DNA of 64,000 bases from Siphlonurus alternatus (Eukaryota; Arthropoda; Insecta; Ephemeroptera; Siphlonuridae). The notes below the pieces were generated by a model. It saw only the letters and a list, made by a program, of their open reading frames with translations. It searched no databases and was not told the DNA's origin. Below, in pieces: positions 53,401 to 64,000 of the stretch. Where the stretch lies: NCBI GenBank assembly GCA_949825025.1, contig OX463786.1, forward strand, positions 19,765,085-19,829,084, written 5' to 3'. Numbering within the stretch: position 1 is the stretch's first letter; every line of letters begins with the position of its first letter. The translations under genes were made by a program, and so were the position numbers.

Positions 53401-54982
53401 CCAGGGCTCTCATTTGTTTCTGTCTTTCTAATTTTTTTCTCAGTAATTGTCATTACTGAAATACATTGCAGGGTGACTAAGCATTAAAAATTTGTACAGG
53501 AGAAATGAATGACTCTTCCGTTTCCGACTTCACATTATGGGTCGTATCAAATCCCCTTCCCCCCTTGTAATTCAAAGTTTATTATAATACTTTTTATCAC
53601 TATAAGTAACCGTTAATTTTATTATTCAAAATACATGTGTTACATTAATGTACTATTAAAATTATAAATATTAAATAAATTTAATGTTGTTAATTAATAA
53701 AAAAAAGTTTAATATAAATAAATCAGAAACAAATATTAAATTATTAATAAAGTTGGAATATTAAAATTAATGGTAATAAAATTACAAAGTTAACATGATG
53801 CCATATCCCTTAAGGGGCAAGCCAGCAGCACTATAACTTCGGCCATTTACAAATATACCTACACTGTATAATATAAACATAAATATAATTATAAAAAGTA
53901 ACAAATAGTTGGTTTTAAATTAATTGATTAATGATTCACATACTATGATTATTATAATGATCTTAATTTATTAACAATGGATAATGAAAACAATATGAAA
54001 AAAATTATAATTACATTTATATTATATCGTTATTTTTAACACATATTTTATAATGTTCAAAAATAAGCAATTCATATAGAAAATACAATAAAATGCTATG
54101 AAAAAATGCAAAAAAACAAACATAAATTAATTAACATATTATACATAACATAAAAAAATTTGCACCATAATTATTAAAAAATTCCATATGACAAGATAGT
54201 CATAATATTACACATTATTAAAGAGATTGATTGTGGAAAGTAAACAAGTTGTTAGCAGAATTTATTAAAATTTTAATCACCATTTCTGCAATTTATATAT
54301 TACAAATTTTGGGAAGAGAAGTAATATTTTTATATACAATATTAAAAGATAAACAAACCCCCTTGATAAGACTATTTTGACCAAAAGACATCCAAAATAA
54401 TAAAACCTAAAATAACTAAATCCTAAATATCTAATGTAAATAAATTATTCAATTTTTACAAATTACAAAACATGTACAAAGTAGCATAAAAAAATAAGTG
54501 TAAATGAAAAAATTCTAAATTAAATAAAATACAATAATTACATTAAAACAATTTTATAAATTTATGAAATTTATATTAAGAAAATTAACTTCGTTTGCAT
54601 TGTATGAAATTATTTTTTTTAATTTACATATATTATATTTAATATAATAAAATAATATTTGTGCGAGATTATAAAAAAAGTAAAATAAAACTAAATAAGA
54701 AATTTTTTTCACAAACCGTTTTCGTATTATTAATAGCTATACTGTAGATAAATGCACTTATTGCAATTATTTTGACTAAAAAGAAATATAAAATCTTACA
54801 CCAATCTATCTTATGTTCTTATAAATACATTATTGATTTTTATTAATTATATACATAACTACAATTGCAATGAAATTAACTTTTAAATTAAAAATTATGA
54901 TAATTTATTACTACATTCAAATCACATTCTTATACGTGGTTTGAATGAGTTGTCAAATGTTATATAAAATACAAAACTATTT
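53401..54982. other. AT-rich DNA downstream of the NACHT-ankyrin gene
   Basis: No other gene was recognised. It should include the 3' UTR of the gene ending at 54983. Confidence 0.5.
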
Positions 54983-57900
54983 TCAATTATTTCTTTGTTC
55001 CTGGATATGTTGCTGGAGGTATGTGACGATTTCAGTGTGTCCTCTCATAGTAGCCAACTGAAGCGAATTTAAATTATAACGGTTTGTCACATTTACGTCT
55101 GCATTATGTTCAATCAGATACTTTGATATATCCAGATAACTTTGATCAATAGCAAAATGCAGAGCCGTCTTACCGTCATTGTTCTTGATATTAACGTCTG
55201 CTCCATTCTCCACCAAATATTTAACGACGTCAAGCTGACCATCGAATGCAGCTAAGTGCAGAGCCGTGTCACCGTAATTGTCCTTGATATTAACGTCTGC
55301 TCCATTCTCCAACAAATATTTAACAATGTCAAGGTGACCCCTGCAAGCAGCTATGTGCAGAGCCATTATATCTTTTTTGTTCTTGATATTAACGTCTGCT
55401 TTTTTCTCCAACAAACACTTGCACACGTCCAGGTGACCAGTATCTGCAGCTGAGTGCAGAGCCGTGTTACCGTCATTGTTCTTGATTTTAACGTCTGCTT
55501 TATTCTCCAACAAACACCTGACCACGTCCAGGTGACCTTCCAATGCAGCTGAGTGCAGAGCCGTGTTACCGTCATTGTCCTTGATATTAACGTCTGCTCC
55601 ATTCTCCAACAAACACTTGACCACGTCCAGGTGACCAGAATCTGCAGCTGAGTGCAGAGCCGTCAAACCGGCATTGTCCTTGTCCTTGATATTAACGTCT
55701 GCTCCATTCTCCAACAAACACTTGACCACGTCCAGGTGACCATCGAATGCAGCTGAGTGCAGAGCCGTGATACCGTCATTGTTCTTGATATTAACGTCTG
55801 CTCCATTCTCCAACAAACACTTGACCACGTCCGGGTGACCATTCAATGCAGCTGAGTGCAGAGCCGTTTTATCGTCATTGTCCTTGATATTAACGTCTGC
55901 TCCATTCCCCAGCAAACACTTGACCATGTCCAGGTGACCTTCCAATGCAGCTAATTGCAGAGCCGTCATACCGTCATTGGCCTTGATATTAACGTCTGCT
56001 CCATTCTCCAACAAACACTTGACCACGTCCAGGTGACCATCGAATGCAGCTGAGTGCAGAGCCGTGATACCGTCATTGTTCTTGATATTAACGTCTGCTC
56101 CATTCTCCAACAAACACTTGACCACGTCCGGGTGACCATTTAATGCAGCTGAGTGCAGAGCCGTTTCACCGTCATTGTCCTTGATATTAACGTCTGCTTT
56201 ATTCTCCAACAAACACTTGACCACGTCCAGGTGACCCTTGCAAGCAGCTGAGTGCAGAGCCGTGTTACCGTTATTGTTCTTGATATTAACGTCTGCTCCA
56301 TTCTCCATCAAACACTTGACCACGTCCAGGTGACCATCGAATGCAGCTTCATGCAGAGCCGTGTCACCGTCATTGTCCTTGATATTAACGTCTGCTCCAT
56401 TCTCCAACAAACACTTGACCACGTCCAGGTGACCATCGAATGCAGCTGAGTGCAGAGCCGTGTTACCGTCATTGTTCTTGATATTAACGTCTGCTCCATT
56501 CTCCATCAAACACTTGACCACGTCCAGGTGACAATTCGTTGCAGCTAAATGTAGTGGTGGATATCCACGACTGTTTTGTTTTCCAAGAAGTTGGTACATT
56601 TTATCTCCATGTTTTTTGAGAATACTAAAAAGATGTATTATAATATTAATATGGTTTTCTTCACATGCAATATGTAGTGGTGTGTCATCAATGTCATTTA
56701 AATACTGATAACTAATTTTTTCATCACCTGAATTTTCCATTGCATTTGGTATTAAATTAATAAATTTTCGTGTTATTTGAAATTTTTCATGCACTAATAT
56801 AGTAATGAGAAAAAATTTTTGAATATCATGAGTTCTACATTTATGATCTATGATAAACTTTGCAGCGAAAAATTCTGCAAAGGTCCTGTGAATGAATCTT
56901 ACTTCTGGATTTTCTACAACATCAACAATTCCATATTGGTGAATATCTTTCTCGCCTGACATTAACTTTTGTAATTCATTTCTTTCTTCCGTTTCAAGAA
57001 AGATTTCCTTTTCTTTTTCACTGAGCAACAAATGAATAGAAAGTAGTTGGTGATGTTTTTCAAATGGATCTCTTACCAAATTTAAATACTCCTTATAATT
57101 TCTGTTAGAAGGATTCATTCCACTTTTTTCTATACAAAGCTTCTCCAGCTTCATATCTAAAAACTTTTGATAAAAATCAATACTTGTGTGAATTTTAAAT
57201 TCGATTTTAAGTTCTGAAATATCGGAGTCATAAAACTTCTTAAATTCTGAACTGTAGATCTCTGCTGCTATTCGTACCTGAAGAGGAATGCCACAGAATG
57301 AGTGCTTGTCACTAGCGTTACGTATCTGTGTTAAATTCTTAATCAGCCATAATGTAAAAGTGTCAAATTTCTTTGAAGTTCTTTCATCCATTGTTTCGAT
57401 TTGGTGTTCATGTTTCCAGAATTCCACAAGAAACTTTTTTGATTCAGTTTCGTCCAACTGCACCAAGGTGTAAGAGAATACATTGAATCGAGTTTCTAAT
57501 TCTTTTCTCTTTTCTGGTCGTGTGGTTAACCAAATCGCTGATAATTTCAGCCTATTTAGTTTTTCGACTATATCCAAGATAAGTTTTTGATATTCTGAGC
57601 TGATTTCATCAAATCCATCAAACATTACAACAACTGTGTTCCTTTGTTTGCAATGATTTCGGAAAAGTTTTTCCTGCAGTTTATTTAAATTTAAGAATTT
57701 ACTTAAAATATTAAGTGAATCTGTCGACTCTTCGTTCCTTTCAATTATGTTTTGCATGATTTCTGTCACAGAATTTAAATCTACTCTTTCAATCCATAGG
57801 AAATTATCCTTCACGTTCAATTCGTTAGCAACGTTTGTAAACACTGTAGATTTTCCCGTGCCAGCAGTGTCAGCTATGATAATTGGTTGAATTTGTGGTG

Positions 57901-59749
57901 TGTGTTTTGGCATATCTTTTTCATGTACAATGTTTTCAACATCATCGTGTGTATTGTGATCTATATGATCCAGAAGGAAACTGATAGAACCTTCTGTCTT
58001 TATCCACGCTATTGTTCTGGAACGTATTTCAAGGAAATGCACATTTTTCCCCTCGAAAGATTTTGGGTCTTTCAGCCTGAAAGACGCTACATCATTTGTT
58101 AACAATACATTCTCTTGATTACCACATAATTTTTCAACAATTAAAGCACCAAAATTTGCAGGAATTACTTTCTCCAGTTCAATTTTACAATTTGATGGAA
58201 GAATGAATATGTCTTTTTTATCATTTTTCATACTAAATATAGAACTTTTAACAATTATGCTATGTAGAAACTTGCGTGGTATGTAGTATTTGTCAATAAC
58301 TCCTAATTGTTTAAGATCATTGGAAATTATCAAGTTTTCTTTCTTAATAATCTTAGTGATTGTATTACCATCAATAATTTCATGTGAGTTTTCATCAACA
58401 ATTTTCTTGAGTTCCACATGTTTTCCTTGAAACTGTACTTTTTCCTTTAATATTGTGTTACTAAATTCGACACTGCAGTAGTTAAGTGATAACTTATCAT
58501 CACAGTATTTAACCAGCTTTTCATTCAACGACAAAGGATGTTCAAATTTGATTGCACTGTTATGAATTAAAATTATTTTCTTTTTGCTATCTTTTGCAAT
58601 AAGTTTCAGTACTTCGTCAATTGTGTTTTTTAAGTCATTATTCATGTCATCAATTGCTATGATAAGGATGCAAGAGCATTCATTTGCATTTAAAATTCTT
58701 TTAACATCTGTATTGTATTCCACGATTGTCTTGGAAGCTAAGAAATAGTAATCATTAATTTTTAACTCATCAATGCTCTGTATAACCTTGCCTTCAACAA
58801 GAAGTAATGCACCGTCTGGAGCAATCATTTCAATTATTTGATTTTCGTTTATATGATTTTTAAATTCTTTTAATGCTTCCTCTGAGTAATTGATATTGTG
58901 TCGCAAAATTAGATTCCTGTCACGTTGATGTAATATTTGGAAGAGATGTTTTTCAACGATATGTAATCTTTCAGTTATAAGAGTTCCTATTGTTTCTTTC
59001 GCCCAGTCTTCAATATGCCCTTTTAGATTGTTAATCAACTGATCAATATTGCTTTTTTCTAGCATTCCATATTTTTTCTGGACATCATTTTTACATTCAT
59101 TATCTAATTTTGACTCATCCAATTGATTCGTAAAATATTTTAATTCTGATATAAAATCAATCACTTCATCTTTATCAGCAACATTTTCAAAATATTTTGT
59201 AAAAAATTCATCAATTTTTTCTTTCTTTACCTCATAAACTAATCCGTGTGATGTTTTTAAAAGTTTATATACGTTGCTGACGTCACTTAATTCAAAATAT
59301 TCATTACGTAGGTCGTCATCCATCACAGCAGTCGTGTAAATTATGAAATGTCGATCTACGTAGTCACTGAAATTGTATTTTGATTTTATTTTTCGATACG
59401 AATCATAATATTTTCTAATCTTAAATTTTCCCTTACTATCACATTTTCTGTTTTTTTTTGGAGGTTCATAAAGTTCATCCTCAGTTATTTTTTTCCCAAC
59501 TTTACATCTGTCTTCTACATGTTTTGCTTGAACAAATATACATGATTTTCTGCCCTCATATTCATACTCGACGACCAAATCATCAAAATTACCAAGATCA
59601 TTTATATTACTGGCTAGACTATACTTAACCACACCAAGCAACAAAGCTCTTATTATAAATAGCATCACTAGCTTGGTCTCAAAATTATGACCTTTGACTG
59701 CTCCAGTTGTTTCAGGTCGTTTTTCGTACTTTCTATTATTATCTGCCAT
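54983..59749 (-). CDS. NLR-like protein: nuclease-like N terminus, NACHT ATPase, ankyrin repeats
   Basis: One uninterrupted frame of 1588 residues starts at ATG 59749-59747. Residues 15-80 read GHNFETK ... NFDD (D56, D57) ... CIFVQAKH (Q74, K76), the E / D / (E,Q)xK spacing of PD-(D/E)XK nucleases, comparable to the DUF4297/Cap4 type used as effectors in bacterial defence. Residues 80-610 are mostly unassigned, with an alpha/beta stretch at about 305-400. The NACHT domain has Walker A ADTAGTGKST (626-635), Walker B VVVMFDGFDE (706-715) and LTTRP (741-745). FIHRTFAEFFAAKF (952-965) is the usual helical motif after NACHT. From 1020 to the end run about 17 ankyrin repeats. The family's role would be ligand-triggered oligomerisation and an effector response; here both the immune role and catalysis are inferred. 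Confidence 0.9.
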   Translation of the reverse strand: MADNNRKYEKRPETTGAVKGHNFETKLVMLFIIRALLLGVVKYSLASNINDLGNFDDLVVEYEYEGRKSCIFVQAKHVEDRCKVGKKITEDELYEPPKKNRKCDSKGKFKIRKYYDSYRKIKSKYNFSDYVDRHFIIYTTAVMDDDLRNEYFELSDVSNVYKLLKTSHGLVYEVKKEKIDEFFTKYFENVADKDEVIDFISELKYFTNQLDESKLDNECKNDVQKKYGMLEKSNIDQLINNLKGHIEDWAKETIGTLITERLHIVEKHLFQILHQRDRNLILRHNINYSEEALKEFKNHINENQIIEMIAPDGALLLVEGKVIQSIDELKINDYYFLASKTIVEYNTDVKRILNANECSCILIIAIDDMNNDLKNTIDEVLKLIAKDSKKKIILIHNSAIKFEHPLSLNEKLVKYCDDKLSLNYCSVEFSNTILKEKVQFQGKHVELKKIVDENSHEIIDGNTITKIIKKENLIISNDLKQLGVIDKYYIPRKFLHSIIVKSSIFSMKNDKKDIFILPSNCKIELEKVIPANFGALIVEKLCGNQENVLLTNDVASFRLKDPKSFEGKNVHFLEIRSRTIAWIKTEGSISFLLDHIDHNTHDDVENIVHEKDMPKHTPQIQPIIIADTAGTGKSTVFTNVANELNVKDNFLWIERVDLNSVTEIMQNIIERNEESTDSLNILSKFLNLNKLQEKLFRNHCKQRNTVVVMFDGFDEISSEYQKLILDIVEKLNRLKLSAIWLTTRPEKRKELETRFNVFSYTLVQLDETESKKFLVEFWKHEHQIETMDERTSKKFDTFTLWLIKNLTQIRNASDKHSFCGIPLQVRIAAEIYSSEFKKFYDSDISELKIEFKIHTSIDFYQKFLDMKLEKLCIEKSGMNPSNRNYKEYLNLVRDPFEKHHQLLSIHLLLSEKEKEIFLETEERNELQKLMSGEKDIHQYGIVDVVENPEVRFIHRTFAEFFAAKFIIDHKCRTHDIQKFFLITILVHEKFQITRKFINLIPNAMENSGDEKISYQYLNDIDDTPLHIACEENHINIIIHLFSILKKHGDKMYQLLGKQNSRGYPPLHLAATNCHLDVVKCLMENGADVNIKNNDGNTALHSAAFDGHLDVVKCLLENGADVNIKDNDGDTALHEAAFDGHLDVVKCLMENGADVNIKNNNGNTALHSAACKGHLDVVKCLLENKADVNIKDNDGETALHSAALNGHPDVVKCLLENGADVNIKNNDGITALHSAAFDGHLDVVKCLLENGADVNIKANDGMTALQLAALEGHLDMVKCLLGNGADVNIKDNDDKTALHSAALNGHPDVVKCLLENGADVNIKNNDGITALHSAAFDGHLDVVKCLLENGADVNIKDKDNAGLTALHSAADSGHLDVVKCLLENGADVNIKDNDGNTALHSAALEGHLDVVRCLLENKADVKIKNNDGNTALHSAADTGHLDVCKCLLEKKADVNIKNKKDIMALHIAACRGHLDIVKYLLENGADVNIKDNYGDTALHLAAFDGQLDVVKYLVENGADVNIKNNDGKTALHFAIDQSYLDISKYLIEHNADVNVTNRYNLNSLQLATMRGHTEIVTYLQQHIQEQRNN
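55118..56560 (-). repeat. 99-bp tandem units encoding near-identical ankyrin repeats
   Basis: Units share 'gatattaacgtctgctccat', 'cacttgaccacgtccaggtg' and 'gctgagtgcagagccgt' almost base for base. Most encode ALHSAA-GHLDVVKCLLENGADVNIK. A two-repeat block (ALNGHPDVV followed by DGITALHSAAFDGH) occurs twice. Confidence 0.9.
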
Positions 59750-60968
59750 GTTTTATATTGGAAATTTTAGCTTCTTACAAATTGTGTTTATAATTTTGTT
59801 TCCACAACAAATTTTATTTTGAAATTTTTAATCGTAAATTTATTGAAATTACGATTTTGTTCATTATTCACTTGCTTGTGTTGCTTTAAAAAATCACTTA
59901 CACTTTTTCATCAAATTTGCACAATCTGAAGATGATGTGTTGAGTAGGAAGGTCATCAGATTTGACAGATCTAAGCTGAAACAAAATTAAAATTATTAAA
60001 GTAACCTACTTGATGTACCTATAACCACCTTATGCTCTGTGCCGTTAGATGTTGTGAATTAAGTGCGATTGCCTGCTAACCATAACAAAAAATACAACAT
60101 TTCTTACACACTGCATGCTATTGCAATTGCACATCAAATTTAAATATTTGTTAAAGTATAGCATCAATCAGAAAACAAAGTTGAGTCGATAGTTCTCAGA
60201 TAATGTTAAAAAAAATGATATTTCACAGCAATTTGCTCAAAATAGGAAAAATCAATGAACAAAATTTCACGTTTCATTTTATTAGGCTTAAAGGGGAACT
60301 TCGCGAGTTCGGCAACGAATTTTTGTTTTAAAGTAATTGCTAAACGCAATACTATTGAGGACTTTAAAATACCGACACTTTTTTTGATAGCTAGAAAGAA
60401 AATAGACAACTTGCAATAGTTACCAAAGGAAATATTGCAACCACGCACTAAATTGGAGAGGAGAGTGGAGGGTAGCAGTTTCGCACGCTCTCTGGCACTG
60501 TCTGGTAACTATTTTTCTCGACCAATAAGACGCTGGTAATTAAACCTCCTCGACCAATAAGATGCTGATAACTAAAGCGTCACAGCCATTAGCCATTACC
60601 GGGAGTGTTTGAATGCTCCGTAGATGAAGTCTTTAGAAAATGCTGAAACAATGTGATATTATTTTGAATAATTATAACAAACTATTAACAAATATCGTTG
60701 GCAATAAGGAGCTAAAAAGAGAAGAAAGTGCAGATAAGAGTGCACTTCGATAGCATAATATTACCCCAAGATAATAAATATATAAATTTTTAGCACTATG
60801 TATAGTATAACTCTAGTAATTATTATTTCCTCGGTTCCTTCTGATTAAAAAGTACCCCTTTCATGTTTCGCTTTCCGGTTTATTCTGATTGAAAAGCCCC
60901 CTATTATATTTATATAATATAATAGAATATAATATAATATAATATAATATAATATAATATAATATAAT
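59750..60968. other. Upstream region of the NACHT-ankyrin gene
   Basis: It is AT-rich near the start codon. At 60512-60575 a short direct repeat carries 'tcgaccaataagacgctg' and 'tcgaccaataagatgctg', i.e. two ATTGG boxes read on the gene's strand, about 760-820 bp upstream, a possible promoter. An (AATAT)n run occupies 60915-60968. Confidence 0.35.
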
Positions 60969-62514
60969 CAGTGGTGAAAGTAAGACGTTGCGCGCCAGTG
61001 CGGCGCACTGGTAAGACACTGATCAAAATTTACTAAAAAAATCAAAAATTTTTAATGAAAAAACAATATTTGGAAGTGTGGACACATCACTTTATAAAAC
61101 ATTATGCATGACAGTTCTTGTATTTTCATTTTATTTATCTCACGAATTTGTAACTTGCACTTTCTTTTAAAGTCAAAAAAAAAATAATTGAAATCTATTT
61201 TGTTAATTTTTTTCATTGCGCAAAAAAATGAATTATTAGGCCTGTTCGTAAACCCTGCTCGCGGTGTACTCTGAGCAAATTTACGAAAAAAAATCATGAC
61301 GACATTTGCACTGCACCACCATCTGCGCTGGTGGAAGAAATTGGTGTAAAAGTGTAAACCGAGCAGGGTTTACGGACAGGCCTATTAATATGTAATATGA
61401 AATTGTTGCATTGTACATAAATAGTAAATGCTGGAGTTAAACATAATTTTAAAAGACGACGATAAAAAGGTTAATTTTAATATTTTTTCTCATAAATTAA
61501 CGCCTTTTTTTATGGCGAGCCTGAAAACAGACTTATTTATTATATTAGTTTTTTAATTTTTTTTAAATCAAACAAGTATTTTTTATAATTTGTATAAATT
61601 TTTTAGATATCTGTATGTTTACTGGGTTTACTATTTTATCTTCAATTTTTATATAAAGTGATAAAAGCCAGCACTTTTTTTAAATTGCAACCTTTCATCT
61701 TTTTGGAATTTTTCGTTTAAATTAATTATTGAGACATTTAAAACATTAATTTAATTATTTGAAAAATTGTAACATTTATTAAATTATAAAACATTCTAAA
61801 TTGTGAAACATATTTTTATTTTAACACTGCTGCTATTAGACATATACAACGTACATCGAAGTGCTTGTTTGTGATTTTCTTTCATTTTAAAAATTATATC
61901 TAAATTTTCATTAGCCAGTACAGGAAATGTTTTTGTTTTTATCAATTTAATATGACACTACATTTTTTTTTACTCGATCCGTTAAAAGTTTGAATAAGTA
62001 TTTAATTTTACTTATTTTGTGGGTTAATTCCCATAATTATATTCAATATTTTTTTCCATACGGCTCCGTAAAAAATGTATTATTTGTAAATTGAACATTC
62101 ATCTAAAAAATTCATCATAGATTACGTCGAGGTATTTTTTAATTGGTACTATGGCATAGATCAAATGGAGTTTGAGTAAAAAGCTGTTTTCTGTGCCATA
62201 AATTTGCATGTTAAAAGCAATAACAGCCTCCGAAACACCAACTTTGGGAATTTCTTAGTGTTCATTTCTCAATAGAGGGCATGCAGGTTAAAATATTTTT
62301 AGAAAATAAATTCTTAAAAAAAATAATCGCTCACTTGACTTTAAATATTATAATTTTATAAATCAATTTTAATGCAACTTTTCAATACTAAAGAAAAAAA
62401 AAAAAAAACACACGCCCCTTTTCACAAAAAAATCGCGCCACCGGCGGGGGTTCGGGCCCTTCAGGCCTCTATCTGAAGCGCACTGGAAAGAAATTGAAAC
62501 TACTTTCTTCACTG
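60969..62514. mobile_element. hAT-type element, second copy, inverted
   Basis: Begins CAGTGGTGAAAGTAAG and ends CTACTTTCTTCACTG, matching 46726-48409 in the opposite orientation ('gcgccagtgcggcgcactgg', 'gcgccaccggcgggggttcg'). Flanking octamers AATATAAT and AATATATA lie in an AATAT microsatellite, a 7/8 match. Confidence 0.8.
61238..61384. mobile_element. Hairpin MITE nested in the hAT copy
   Basis: 'taggcctgttcgtaaaccct' faces 'agggtttacggacaggccta'; absent from the copy at 46726-48409. Confidence 0.65.
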
Positions 62515-62610
62515 AATATATAATATAATATAATATAATATAATATAATATAATATAATATAATATAATATAATATAATATACTATAATATAATATAATA
62601 TATAATTAAG
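62515..62610. repeat. (AATAT)n pentanucleotide microsatellite
   Basis: About 19 units with a few interruptions; continues the run at 60915-60968 on the other side of the hAT copy. Confidence 0.9.
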
Positions 62611-62619
62611 CATTATAAA

Positions 62620-62990
62620 TCATGTTTCGTTTTCCGGTTTCTTCCGATTAAAGAGCCCCCCTTTCAAGTTTTCGCTTTCCGGTTTCTTCTTTTCTCCTGA
62701 TTAAAAAGTCCCGGGCGTCCCGGCCTCTCTGTCTAGATTAAAAATCCATTAAAGAATTCATCGTAGATTACGTAGGTATTTTTTAAATGGCAGCATAGTT
62801 CAGAAAATGTTGGAGTAAAACGCGGTTTTATGTTCCATAAGGCAAAGGCCTCCGAAACACCAACTTTGGGATTTTTTTGTGGTGAAACTATTTGAGATGG
62901 AATTTTTTGGTTTTCATTTCTCAATAGAAGGCAGCTTAAACTATTTTTAGAAAATAAAATATTAAAAAAATGCAATCGCTCACTCTACTT
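62620..62990. repeat. Partial duplicates of sequence on the left of the AATAT tract and inside the hAT copy
   Basis: 62625-62720 repeats the phrase 'ttcgctttccggttt' of 60870-60900. 62745-62990 repeats much of 62100-62330 ('cctccgaaacaccaactttg', 'catttctcaataga'). Confidence 0.6.
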
Positions 62991-63081
62991 TAATATATTA
63001 GTACAAGATGCAAGATAAAACATATATATTAAGCAAATTTAGTTTAACAAATATTAGTATTTATTAGTTTATAGTTAAAAC

Positions 63082-63082
<1 letters not shown>

Positions 63083-63174
<92 letters not shown>

Positions 63175-63175
63175 T
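63083..63175. repeat. (TTTA)n microsatellite
   Basis: About 22 uninterrupted units. Confidence 0.95.
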
Positions 63176-63398
63176 ATGTTATAATATGGAGTAAAAACGG
63201 TGGTATTTTGTTGTCTCACACATTTCAAGCGTTTGCGCTAAGAAATCCGCGCATGCGCATCGATGCGCATTGGTCTGGAAATCGTCGCTCCCTAGACTCA
63301 AGTCAATTTAATAACAAAAAACTTTCCAAAAAAAAAAAACTCTCACAAATTTACTGCAACGTTGCCTAATTTATATTTCATGGCAACGCCCCTTTTAA

Positions 63399-63487
63399 TT
63401 AAGGGTAAGGTAACGCCACCAATGTTAAAAAAAATCCCTCTCACAAAAATTCTGAAAAAAATTTAAAATGTTCTCCTCGCTATACCC
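63399..63487. mobile_element. Left end of a TTAA-type MITE (GGGTAAGGTAACGCC)
   Basis: Matches the left arm of 3051-3406 up to 'tgttctcctc', then changes to unrelated sequence. Confidence 0.6.
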
Positions 63488-64000
63488 CCTATAGTCCAGT
63501 AAAGTTAAGTATTTTGGTGGGCAAAAATAGTAATAAGCTGAAATTTGGTACACACATGCCTGGATAGTATACGAGTTCCCAAAAAAAAGTCCCCTAAGAT
63601 CCCCTTTGAGGAGACAAAATTACGGGACATTTCCCGGAAAAATGTACTTTTTATCAAAAATATTTTTTTCTAATGCAATTAACGATCGTGCATGTTCTGA
63701 AAAATGTTGGAATAGAGATAATTGAACTAAAAATAGTTTTCAAAAAAAATTAGCTTCCTTTAATGAATAGTTTCCAAAATATCCCTGAAATTTAAAAGCG
63801 TATATTGCCAAGTGATTTTGAGTTTCAAATTGCATTGTAATTATCAACAATATTGTGATGATACAAAATAATTTTGACGAAACATGTAGTACAGTGTAGT
63901 TTACTCAAAAGCGCTTGTACGTTTCGTTTTTGATTTGCGGGAATTTTGGGAAATTTGAACTCGCAAGAAGTGGGCGTGTCCCGACTCCTTGCACTGTATA
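63488..64000. other. Unassigned sequence at the window edge
   Basis: No gene recognised. It may be the interior of a longer element that shares ends with the MITE at 3051-3406, but the right end is outside the window. Confidence 0.3.

Noticed and set aside
52650..53459. A 269-codon open frame on the plus strand
   Set aside because: It runs through a hAT-like hairpin array and a SINE fragment; the translation is repeat-derived (DAHPDA, CASCICI) with no domain and no splice support.
54983..59749. Bacterial endosymbiont origin of the ankyrin gene (for example Wolbachia-type)
   Set aside because: No bacterial neighbours or ribosome-binding site; flanked by eukaryotic repeats; the FIHRTFAEFFAAKF motif after NACHT is of the animal type. 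A search would be needed to exclude it fully.

Overview
The window is nuclear DNA of an invertebrate animal, most likely an arthropod. The genes have GT-AG introns, some of several kilobases, AT-rich intergenic DNA, long microsatellites and a dense load of DNA-transposon and SINE relics. No bacterial operon, plasmid or viral gene is visible. The species cannot be read from the sequence. Four protein-coding genes can be assembled, and splice phases agree across every junction of the three spliced ones.

Layout. (1) 4.9-6.5 kb, minus strand: a two-exon gene for the delta subunit of the translocon-associated protein complex (SSR4). (2) 7.0-30.4 kb, plus strand: a 12-exon gene for a 640-residue secreted protein with a signal peptide, a long coiled-coil stalk and a C-terminal fibrinogen-related domain, resembling arthropod scabrous. 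It starts 572 bp from SSR4, head to head, so the two may share a promoter. Three of its exons are preceded by tandem partial copies of their own 3' splice site and first codons. (3) 36.3-43.4 kb, minus strand: a four-exon galactosylceramide/galactose 3-O-sulfotransferase, a type II Golgi enzyme whose first exon (membrane anchor) lies 4.9 kb from the second. (4) 55.0-59.7 kb, minus strand: one uninterrupted 1588-codon frame for an NLR-like protein with a nuclease-like N terminus (D..D...QxK pattern), a NACHT ATPase and about 17 ankyrin repeats. This is the best candidate for an unusual system.

The rest is mostly repeats: TTAA-flanked palindromic MITEs, a palindromic family with an internal TGACGTCA, a TA-flanked 1.2-kb element carrying a small spliced reading frame (three copies, one nested in another), hAT-type elements (two with exact 8-bp target duplications), tRNA-Thr- and 5S-rRNA-derived SINEs, an inverted duplication with hammerhead-ribozyme-like cores, and several elements whose interiors are tandem arrays. 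The largest is a 7.3-kb foldback at 45132-52415, flanked by an exact 9-bp target duplication and interrupted in one arm only by a hAT insertion.

The genes do not form one pathway. SSR4 acts in secretion at the ER, the fibrinogen-related protein is a secreted ligand or matrix factor, the sulfotransferase modifies glycans in the Golgi, and the NACHT-ankyrin protein is a probable innate-immune sensor. All calls come from reading the sequence; no alignment or search was run.
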